Shown: piece by piece, positions 28,022 through 35,105 of the stretch
Numbering within the stretch: position 1 is the stretch's first letter
Layout: each line of letters starts with the position of its first letter
Source of the DNA: Parabacteroides goldsteinii DSM 19448 = WAL 12034
Lineage (GTDB): Bacteria; Bacteroidota; Bacteroidia; Bacteroidales; Tannerellaceae
Assembly (NCBI RefSeq): GCF_000969835.1
Contig: NZ_KQ033912.1
Location: 630,221 to 694,220 of the forward strand
Length of the DNA: 64,000 bases
Reading direction: 5' to 3'
Program-made: the position numbers and the translations under genes
The notes under the pieces: model-generated
Told to the model about the DNA's origin: nothing
The model's input: only the letters and a program-made list of their open reading frames with translations
Databases searched by the model: none

Positions 28022-28185
28022 TAAAAAAACGTGGACCCATTGTCTTTTCGTATTACGGTCCTGAAAGGTCTACCACAACCCGCTCTCCTCATAATACAAC
28101 AATGAAGTCCACGCCTAAACGTGAACGTCCAGTGTACTTGGAAGAGAGCATTTAAAAGTGGTAGTTTTTCAGCACCTTCGAAATA
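28022..28185 (-). ncRNA. Strongly structured RNA with intrinsic terminator, 6S-like fold
   Basis: On the minus strand two foldings are visible. (A) A rod: closing helices 28183-28179/28050-28046, 28176-28174/28059-28057, 28172-28167/28066-28061 and 28164-28158/28076-28070 (CTACCAC with GTGGTAG), then GCTCTC/GAGAGC (28149-28144 with 28087-28082), an open bubble of 17 and 19 nt and an apical hairpin GTTCACG/CGTGGAC. (B) A terminator: CGTGGAC (28113-28107) with GTCCACG (28036-28030), extended by CATTGT/ACAATG and GTATTA/TAATAC and followed by seven T. A rod with a central bubble is the layout of 6S RNA. The alternative is a switching leader of susC. The 5' end is not fixed; no clean -7 element is seen. 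Confidence 0.55.
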
Positions 28186-28380
28186 AACTTTACGTTTTTA
28201 TATCTTAATATGTCTTTTAGACAGTTTTATACCATAGGCATAGTTTTAAATTTATATGAATACATTTATGCAAACACCCCAAATGTAAGAACAATATTTT
28301 ACATTCCATCACAATCTTCAAAATAAATAGCCATAAGTAAACAAAATCATCACAAGCCACTAATATACTCTTTCAAATTC

Positions 28381-28462
28381 TCATATATTATGATACTGTA
28401 TTCTTATATATTATACGACTTCGATATCATAATATATGAGAATACAGTATCATAATATATAA
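28381..28462. repeat. AT-rich array of about four dyad units, period 21-23 bp
   Basis: TCATATATTATGATA (28381-28395), a weaker copy (28404-28418), TATCATAATATATGA (28425-28439, inverted copy of the first) and TATCATAATATATAA (28448-28462). CTGTATTCT and GAATACAG between units pair as well, so the whole makes one large hairpin. Same architecture as the arrays at 5598 and 19181. Confidence 0.7.
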
Positions 28463-28603
28463 AACTATAATCCCGGAAGCCGTAAAAGACTGGGACTATC
28501 GCACCAGAAAGAAACCTTTATAAAGAAAATACGAACTAAACTAACTCCGTCAACCGGTTCATTGTAATATTTTCTTACTTTTACATGTTGAAAAGAAACA
28601 GTT

Positions 28604-29098
28604 ATGCTTAAAATAGGACTTCTCTCAGATACCCATGCTTGGTGGGATGATAAATATGCGGAATATTTCGCAGAATGCGATGAAATATGGCACGCAGGTG
28701 ATATTGGTTCGGACGGGTTGGCAGCAAAGCTAGCTGCTTTGAAACCTTTCCGGGCGGTATATGGAAATATAGACGGGCAATCGCTCCGGTTAGAATATCC
28801 CGAAGTGGCTCATTTTAAAGCGGAAGAAGTAAATGTGATGATGACGCATATAGGCGGCTATCCAGGCCGTTACAACCCGGCTATCCGCAAAGAATTGTAC
28901 GATACCCGCCCGAACTTGTTCATAGCGGGTCATTCGCACATTCTGAAAGTCGCCTTCGACCAATCCCTGAATTGTTTATATATCAATCCGGGCGCAGCCG
29001 GCAAAAGCGGCTTCCATCAGGTCCGTACCCTTATCCGTTTTGTGATTGACGGCAAAAATATTAAAGACCTTGAAGTAATCGAACTGGGTATCCGATAA
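28604..29098 (+). CDS. Metallophosphoesterase, YfcE/MJ0936 family
   Basis: Small two-metal phosphodiesterase, 164 aa. All ligand motifs are present: LLSDTHAWWD (D-x-H), WHAGDIG, YGNID, MMTHIGGYPG and IAGHSHILK. Relatives hydrolyse cyclic-nucleotide-like or artificial phosphodiesters; the natural substrate is unsettled. Alone on the plus strand, convergent with the NUDIX-like membrane protein gene 10 bp further on. Confidence 0.92.
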   Translation: MLKIGLLSDTHAWWDDKYAEYFAECDEIWHAGDIGSDGLAAKLAALKPFRAVYGNIDGQSLRLEYPEVAHFKAEEVNVMMTHIGGYPGRYNPAIRKELYDTRPNLFIAGHSHILKVAFDQSLNCLYINPGAAGKSGFHQVRTLIRFVIDGKNIKDLEVIELGIR

Positions 29099-29107
29099 AT
29101 ACCCAGC

Positions 29108-30226
29108 CTACTTACCACAGCAGAAACTCTCTGCCAGTAAAATTGTGTTCTGAAGATAAGAGAATTCCTGTTCGAAATATTCACTGAATACACCGGTATG
29201 CAGGTTCTCTTCAATTTGTTTGGCTGTCCATAACTTACCGCCAGCTCGCTTACACTGGTTAAACTGCTCCTCTGTACGGAGACAGATCACGTAAAGCGAT
29301 ACCAGATGTTTCACCTTCTCGTTCTCGAACGTATAACGTATCAGAAAACGGGGATTTACATCCTGCTGTTCGGCGAGTTCGCCAACCGATTCACGCACCG
29401 TACTTTCAATACTGTGCCTGAACAATACATAACTATGGAAAGGGTAATCAATCGTATCCGGAGATACGAACGCATCTTTACTCCTTTTCATCAGATAAAG
29501 CATTCCGTCATGAATGACGGCAATCCGGACGATCGGATGGTAGTACTTCTTAGGCAACGTGCGGCTGACCGAACGCGCAATACAACCAATAACCTTTCCT
29601 CCCTCATTCAACACCGGTAACCACATTTCTTTCTGTAAACTACCTTGCATCAACGATAAACGTACCTGCTCATAAAGAATGACCAGAACTCCAATCAATA
29701 CCCCCAGTTCCCTGTAAAGGAAACGTTCCGCATGTACATTCTGCATCGTATCCGGAAGGATACTGTAAACCAGGATGACAAACAGATGTAATGTATACAA
29801 ATTCTGAACCAGCTGGGCAATGAAATAGAATTCATTCAGCGTCGTACGCATTAAAGTCCGTTTATAAGTCGGGTGCTTTGAAGTCCTTATCTTCTTTAAT
29901 ACTGAGCGCCGGCTAAAACCGATAAACGCCAGTACTACGACCAACAGCACCTCCGTAATCAACGGAGAATAAATAAACAATACGGGCTCCAGTTTCAAGC
30001 AGAGAAAGACGGAATACAATACTAAAGTAATTGCAGAAGGCAACAATAAAAATTGATATACCTTATCCTTACTCAACACCTGATACAGAAAAATACATAC
30101 AAAACAGAAGGTAACGCCGATAATGAAAGACAACAGATAAGAAAAATAATTATCCAAAAACATAAAAAGCAACAATGGCAACAGACCAACGGCTTGATTG
30201 TCTAATCCCTTCTTAACTTTGTTCAT
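29108..30226 (-). CDS. Membrane protein with C-terminal NUDIX-like domain
   Basis: 372 aa. The first 210 residues hold about six hydrophobic helices (LLPLLLFMFLDNYFSYLLSF, FIIGVTFCFVCIFLYQVL, FLLLPSAITLVLYSVFLCL, ITEVLLVVVLAFIGF, LYTLHLFVILVYSIL, ELGVLIGVLVILYEQV). The rest resembles a NUDIX fold (VLNEGGKVIGCIARS, HPIVRIAVIHDGMLYLMKRS), but the NUDIX box is degenerate: HSIESTVRESVGELAEQQ lacks the G-x5-E start, so hydrolase activity is doubtful. It follows lipA by 64 bp on the same strand. Function unknown. Confidence 0.75.
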   Translation of the reverse strand: MNKVKKGLDNQAVGLLPLLLFMFLDNYFSYLLSFIIGVTFCFVCIFLYQVLSKDKVYQFLLLPSAITLVLYSVFLCLKLEPVLFIYSPLITEVLLVVVLAFIGFSRRSVLKKIRTSKHPTYKRTLMRTTLNEFYFIAQLVQNLYTLHLFVILVYSILPDTMQNVHAERFLYRELGVLIGVLVILYEQVRLSLMQGSLQKEMWLPVLNEGGKVIGCIARSVSRTLPKKYYHPIVRIAVIHDGMLYLMKRSKDAFVSPDTIDYPFHSYVLFRHSIESTVRESVGELAEQQDVNPRFLIRYTFENEKVKHLVSLYVICLRTEEQFNQCKRAGGKLWTAKQIEENLHTGVFSEYFEQEFSYLQNTILLAESFCCGK

Positions 30227-30290
30227 ACCCTTTCCCCCTTTCTTCGCACTTTAAATATATAACAACCCACTTTGTTAAAAGTTTTGGTAA

Positions 30291-31136
30291 TTAAACATGC
30301 TTTTCAGCGTGATAAGAGGAACGGACCAGCGGAGCGCTCTCTACCATACGAAAACCTTTTTCCAAAGCGATTGATTTATAGACATTAAACTGATCAGGGG
30401 TCACATACTCAGTTACTTGAATATTTTTTCTGGATGGTTGTAAATATTGACCAATTGTTAATACGGAAACACCTGCATCGAGCACATCGTCCATCAGACA
30501 GCATACTTCTTCGGGGGTTTCGCCCAAACCGACCATAATACCGGTCTTTGCCGTCGCACCTTGTCCGGCTATACGGGACAGGACAGCCAGGCTGACATCG
30601 TATTTGGCTGCACTGCGAACCTGCGGGCTGATACGCCGCACGGTTTCCATATTATGCGATATAATCTCGGGAGCAGCTTCCACTACCTGATCCACCAGTT
30701 CAAGGCGTCCCTGAAAGTCAGGGATCAGGACTTCTACGGTGGTGGCCGGATTTACCTCTTTGATGGTCCGGATTGTATCCACCCAATGTTGGGCTCCCAA
30801 GTCAGGAAGATCATCGCGATCAACCGACGTTATCACTGCGTGTTTTAAGTTCATCAGGCGAATACTTTCCGCCACATTCGCCGGTTCTTTCGGGTCCAGC
30901 GGCAGCGGTTTGCCTGTTAGCGTGTTACAAAATCGACAGGAACGGGTACAGATATCGCCTGCAATCATAAACGTAGCAGTTCCCCGGCTCCAGCATTCTC
31001 CCATGTTCGGGCATTTTCCACTTGTACAAATGGTGTGCAGACAATGAGACTCAACAATGCTTTTCGTCTTTGTAAACTGTTCGTTCCCACCAAGCCGGAT
31101 CTTCAACCAATCCGGCTTTCTCACATGTTCTGACAT
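30291..31136 (-). CDS. lipA: Lipoyl synthase
   Basis: Radical SAM enzyme inserting two sulfurs into protein-bound octanoyl groups. It has 281 aa. The auxiliary cluster motif CTSGKCPNMGEC and the radical SAM motif CTRSCRFC are both intact, with the C-terminal RSSYHAE serine stretch. Its ATG overlaps the stop of the preceding peptidase gene in TAATG, which implies translational coupling. Confidence 0.98.
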   Translation of the reverse strand: MSEHVRKPDWLKIRLGGNEQFTKTKSIVESHCLHTICTSGKCPNMGECWSRGTATFMIAGDICTRSCRFCNTLTGKPLPLDPKEPANVAESIRLMNLKHAVITSVDRDDLPDLGAQHWVDTIRTIKEVNPATTVEVLIPDFQGRLELVDQVVEAAPEIISHNMETVRRISPQVRSAAKYDVSLAVLSRIAGQGATAKTGIMVGLGETPEEVCCLMDDVLDAGVSVLTIGQYLQPSRKNIQVTEYVTPDQFNVYKSIALEKGFRMVESAPLVRSSYHAEKHV

Positions 31137-33310
31137 TATAAGTTATCCAATAAAAAGTTAGACATCCTGGTATACAGATGATAACGGGTATTTCCTCCGT
31201 AAATACTGTGATTACGGTCTTTATAAACCTGCATATCGAACTGTTTACCGGCTTGTACCAATGCTTCTGCATAATCCATCGTCTGCTGGAAGTGTACATT
31301 ATCGTCAGCAGTTCCGTGTACCAGCAACAGCTTACCCTGTAAGTCTTTTGCCAGCCGGATGGGCGATGTTGCAGCATAGCCCGAGAAGTTTTCTTTTGGC
31401 GTACGCATAAAACGTTCGGTATATACCGAGTCATAATATTTCCAGTCTGTCGGAGGAGCGACAGCGATACCGGCCTTAAATGTACCGTTACCTACGCTCA
31501 TCGACATCAATGTGTTGTATCCGCCAAAGCTCCAGCCCCAGATGGCGATGCGTTTTGCATCCACATACGGCAGTTTGCCTAAAGCCTGTGCTGCTTCCAC
31601 CTGGTCTCTGGATTCCAAATCACCCATCCGCAAGTATGTACATTTGCGGAAGGCTTCACCACGTGCACCGGTTCCCCGGCCATCCACGCTGACTACGATG
31701 ATTCCGTTCGCAGCCAGGTAATGTTCCCAGTCAAAACCATATTTGTCCAGTACTTGTTGCGAATTAGGACCACTATATTGTACCATCAACACCGGATATT
31801 TCTTCGATTCATCGAAATCGACCGGCTTAACGATCCAGGCATTCAACTCAATATCAGATGCTGTATGCACCTTGAAGAATTCTTTTTTAGAGAAAGATGT
31901 ATTTGCCAATTTTTCTCTCAAAGCAGCATTATCCTGCAACACACGCAATACTTTTTTCGACTTTGTTTCGTTGACGGTAATCACTGCGGGAGTGTTTGCA
32001 TTCGAATAATTATTGACAAAATAAGCATAGTTCGCGCTGAAGTCGGCACTGTTCGTCCCCTCTCCTTCCGACAGTTTTGTCTTTACGCCTTTCTGGTCAA
32101 TCTTATAAACAGAACGACGCAACGGGCTCTCTTCGGCCGATTCATAATATACAACCTTAGTGGCATCGTCGTAACCAATCAGACGGGTTACGTCCCAGTT
32201 GCCTTTCGTTACCTGGCGTTGCATAACACCCGTCGGAGAATACAAATAAATATGGGAATAGCCATCCTGTTCGCTGACATACGTAAATCCGCTCGGATTG
32301 AAATGAATGGAAGTCAGCCATTCGGAATCCACATAGCATTTGTTCTCATCGCGAAGAATCAAACGGGATACGCCGCTCTTCGGATTCACATAATACATAT
32401 TGAAAACATTCTGCTGACGGTTCAACGTCATGACAGCCAACTGGTCGGAATTGGTAGTAAAGGTAATTCTCGGAATATAATAATCACCTTCCACCGGCAC
32501 TTTCAGTTCTTTGATATCTTTTGTCGCTACGCTATAAGAATGAACCGTTACTTTCGAATTATTCTCGCCTGCTTTCGGATACTTGAAATTATAATATCCC
32601 GGATACAGTCCGTTACCCCACATCTGCATGGAATATTCCGGCACTTCGCTTTCGTCGAAACGCACATAAGTCAGATATTCACTGTCGGGCGACCAGGCCA
32701 TCAGGTTAGTCACAGCGAATTCTTCTTCATATACCCAATCGGTAATGCCGTTCAGTATTTTGTTCAGTTCACCGTCTTTGGTAACCTGTACTTCCGTATC
32801 ATAGTCAAACTTACGAATCCATATATTATTATCCACGACATAAGCACACATGCGTCCGTCCGGCGAATAAGTCGGAATCATCTGCTTGTTCTTCGAATCG
32901 GAAACAGGCTTTACATAGTTACGGCGCACGTCATAATCGTACACCATCGCCTTGAAAGAACGACGGTAAATCGGTTCGGTTTCCCGCCAAACAAGGATAT
33001 GATGGCCGGTACTGCTGATATCGTATCCGTCAAAATCATCGAATGTGGATTCACGGGCAGTCCGGGCATTGAACAACGTGTCCACCGGATTACCTGTACG
33101 ATAGGAGTATTTGATAATCATACTCCGATCTTTATTCATTGCTGTATAATGTTCTCCATCCGGCAGCGACCGCATTTCACCAATAGCAGTTACCTGACGG
33201 AACTTTCCATCTGTAATTTCTTTTAAATCGACACGTTTGCTCCCGTTCTGAGCAGATACGCTTCCAATTATCGCCAATGAAAGCAAGAAACCAACACCCA
33301 ATCGTCTCAT
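31136..33310 (-). CDS. Dipeptidyl peptidase IV-like S9 serine peptidase
   Basis: Periplasmic prolyl peptidase releasing N-terminal Xaa-Pro dipeptides. 724 aa from the ATG at 33310 (MRRLGVGFLLSLAIIG) with signal peptide ending SVSAQ; the in-frame ATG at 33343 is rejected because it would lie at the transcription start. Beta-propeller (about 40-470), then alpha/beta-hydrolase with WGWSFGGYNTLMS (nucleophile Ser), TADDNVHF (Asp) and KDRNHSIYGGN (His). The glutamate pair of DPP-IV is visible in VYEEEFAVTN. First gene of the dpp-lipA operon. Confidence 0.95.
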   Translation of the reverse strand: MRRLGVGFLLSLAIIGSVSAQNGSKRVDLKEITDGKFRQVTAIGEMRSLPDGEHYTAMNKDRSMIIKYSYRTGNPVDTLFNARTARESTFDDFDGYDISSTGHHILVWRETEPIYRRSFKAMVYDYDVRRNYVKPVSDSKNKQMIPTYSPDGRMCAYVVDNNIWIRKFDYDTEVQVTKDGELNKILNGITDWVYEEEFAVTNLMAWSPDSEYLTYVRFDESEVPEYSMQMWGNGLYPGYYNFKYPKAGENNSKVTVHSYSVATKDIKELKVPVEGDYYIPRITFTTNSDQLAVMTLNRQQNVFNMYYVNPKSGVSRLILRDENKCYVDSEWLTSIHFNPSGFTYVSEQDGYSHIYLYSPTGVMQRQVTKGNWDVTRLIGYDDATKVVYYESAEESPLRRSVYKIDQKGVKTKLSEGEGTNSADFSANYAYFVNNYSNANTPAVITVNETKSKKVLRVLQDNAALREKLANTSFSKKEFFKVHTASDIELNAWIVKPVDFDESKKYPVLMVQYSGPNSQQVLDKYGFDWEHYLAANGIIVVSVDGRGTGARGEAFRKCTYLRMGDLESRDQVEAAQALGKLPYVDAKRIAIWGWSFGGYNTLMSMSVGNGTFKAGIAVAPPTDWKYYDSVYTERFMRTPKENFSGYAATSPIRLAKDLQGKLLLVHGTADDNVHFQQTMDYAEALVQAGKQFDMQVYKDRNHSIYGGNTRYHLYTRMSNFLLDNL

Positions 33311-33340
33311 GAATACTTTTATTTTATTTTGAATAGGCTG

Positions 33341-33348
33341 CAAAGTTA
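33341..33348 (-). promoter_or_regulatory. Putative -7 element TAACTTTG for the DPP-lipA operon
   Basis: Match to TAnnTTTG on the minus strand, 30 bp before the ATG at 33310. Confidence 0.55.
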
Positions 33349-33443
33349 GTATTTTATCACGGTAAACCGTTCACCATTAAAGGTAAATTATGTACCGGAG
33401 CCTGGTTATCCGGGCATTTTATCATTAAATTAACCACCGGACA

Positions 33444-33473
33444 TTGGTCATTAACCATTATAAATTACCTTTG
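33444..33473 (+). promoter_or_regulatory. Promoter TTG-N19-TACCTTTG directly before the radical SAM gene
   Basis: TTG at 33444-33446 and TACCTTTG at 33466-33473 have the spacing of a Bacteroidetes promoter. The -7 element ends only 4 bp before the ATG at 33478, so the mRNA may be leaderless. Confidence 0.6.
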
Positions 33474-33477
33474 CCCC

Positions 33478-34410
33478 ATGGAAAACGTAAAACCTTATAA
33501 TGATTTCGGAGATTTCCTGCGGAAAATATTCCCCTGTAAGGTACAGAAAATCTCTATAAATGCAGGCTTCACCTGTCCGAACCGCGATGGTTCGAAAGGA
33601 TGGGGCGGCTGTACTTATTGTAATAATCAAACATTCAGTCCGGAGTATTGCCACACGGAAAAGAGTGTGACCGAACAGTTGGAAGAGGGAATCCGCTTCT
33701 TCTCCCGCAAATATCCGGAGATGAAATACCTCGCCTACTTCCAGGCTTACACCAATACATACGATGAACTCAGTTCGCTGAAAGCCAAATATGAAGAAGC
33801 GTTATCTTATCCCGGTGTAGTCGGGTTAATCGTCGGAACACGCCCGGACTGCATGCCGGATGCTTTGCTGGATTATTTCACGGCCCTTTCCCGGGAAAAG
33901 TTCGTCATGATAGAATACGGACTGGAAAGCACACTCGATAAAACGTTGCTCCGCATCAACCGCGGACATACCTATGAAGAGTCGGAAAACGCTATCCGCC
34001 GGACAGCCGGACGGGGCATTTACACCGGTGCCCACCTGATTCTGGGTTTACCGGGAGAAAGCAGGGATGAAATATTACATCATGCCGACCGGTTATCCGA
34101 ATTGCCCGTAACCACTTTGAAACTGCATCAACTGCAACTGATTCGCAACACCCGCATGGCCAAAGAATATGCCGAACATCCTGAAGAGTTCCATCTTTAT
34201 ACGGCCGACGAATATATCGACCTGGTAATCGACTTCATAGAAAAATTAAACCCCTCTATTGTGGTAGAGAGGTTTGTATCGCAATCCCCGAAAGAGCTGT
34301 TGATCGCTCCCGACTGGGGACTTAAGAACTTCGAATTTACTGCGAAAGTAAATAAGCGTATTGCCGAAAGAAATGCACGGCAAGGACGATTATTTATTCC
34401 TTTTTCTTAG
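33478..34410 (+). CDS. TIGR01212-type radical SAM protein (YhcC-like)
   Basis: 310 aa, radical SAM superfamily, function unknown. Begins MENVKPYNDFGDFLRKIFP and has the cluster region GFTCPNRDGSKGWGGCTYCNN, then GTRPDCMPDALLDYF, IEYGLES and GLPGESRDEI. The start is placed at 33478, just after a strong promoter, because the family usually begins a few residues before the PYNDFG motif. Its 3' end overlaps the convergent DUF4251 gene by 17 bp. Confidence 0.92.
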   Translation: MENVKPYNDFGDFLRKIFPCKVQKISINAGFTCPNRDGSKGWGGCTYCNNQTFSPEYCHTEKSVTEQLEEGIRFFSRKYPEMKYLAYFQAYTNTYDELSSLKAKYEEALSYPGVVGLIVGTRPDCMPDALLDYFTALSREKFVMIEYGLESTLDKTLLRINRGHTYEESENAIRRTAGRGIYTGAHLILGLPGESRDEILHHADRLSELPVTTLKLHQLQLIRNTRMAKEYAEHPEEFHLYTADEYIDLVIDFIEKLNPSIVVERFVSQSPKELLIAPDWGLKNFEFTAKVNKRIAERNARQGRLFIPFS

Positions 34411-34891
34411 GAGCCAGTTCCCCATAGAATGTGATGTTCTGTTTGTTGACAGGCGTCACATTGATTGTCGCGGAACCATTTGAGAACACCTGCACACTGA
34501 ATGCAAAGGTATCGTCATCGCTTCGGGTACGAAACTGTATTTGAGCGGTTCCTTTCTTATTAAAAGAACATTGATAATCGGTAATTGATTCTTCGAAACG
34601 TAACCCGTCACCGCCACCATAAGGAGCCGAATAAGCCCTTCCGAAATAAGGAAGATAGGAAATAACCGAGTCACCGCGCATTTCCAAAGAGTAGGGAGAC
34701 GTCAGATTGAGTGAACGTCCTCCCATGGGTATCGCACGATTTACATCTATTGTAAACCGTTTACTATCTATTAATTCTTTCACTTCATTTGCCTTCTGCT
34801 CCCGCTTTTCCTTTTTACTTTGAGCATAAAGGGATTGCCCTGCTAATAAAAGGACAATCCCTAATAACCAGAATAACCTAACATTCTTCAT
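34394..34891 (-). CDS. DUF4251 secreted protein
   Basis: 165 aa from the ATG at 34891 (MKNVRLFWLLGIVLLLAGQS), with signal peptide ending LYAQ, a Lys/Glu-rich linker and one DUF4251 domain (ELIDSKRFTIDVNRAIPMGG, GDSVISYLPYFGRAYSAPYG). Probable periplasmic protein of unknown role. Convergent with the radical SAM gene. Confidence 0.88.
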   Translation of the reverse strand: MKNVRLFWLLGIVLLLAGQSLYAQSKKEKREQKANEVKELIDSKRFTIDVNRAIPMGGRSLNLTSPYSLEMRGDSVISYLPYFGRAYSAPYGGGDGLRFEESITDYQCSFNKKGTAQIQFRTRSDDDTFAFSVQVFSNGSATINVTPVNKQNITFYGELAPKKKE

Positions 34892-35105
34892 AACCTTAAA
34901 TAAATAACACACATTTTGCTTCTATATATAAGACAATCAGAACAGACCAAAGGTTTACCTTCCGTTCGTTAAATTAACACAACAAACGGTTAACAAAACA
35001 TTACTGTTATATTCTATCATCAATTAAAAACCAAAGCACTTGCGTATGTCCGTCAACTTTACGTAATTTGTCTACTCATTTTTCTGAATCAGATTAAACA
35101 AATTT

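Larger units (their letters stand above)
27776..28603. other. 828-bp geneless stretch with structured RNA and palindrome array
   Basis: No convincing CDS on either strand. It holds the long 5' leader of susC (27776-28021), an RNA with a terminator (28022-28185), a small hairpin TGTCTTTTAGACA at 28211-28223 and the AT-rich dyad array 28381-28462. Confidence 0.8.

Noticed and set aside
31480..33226. Long plus-strand ORFs opposite the DPP-IV gene
   Set aside because: Antisense frames of a well-conserved S9 peptidase; no independent coding signals.
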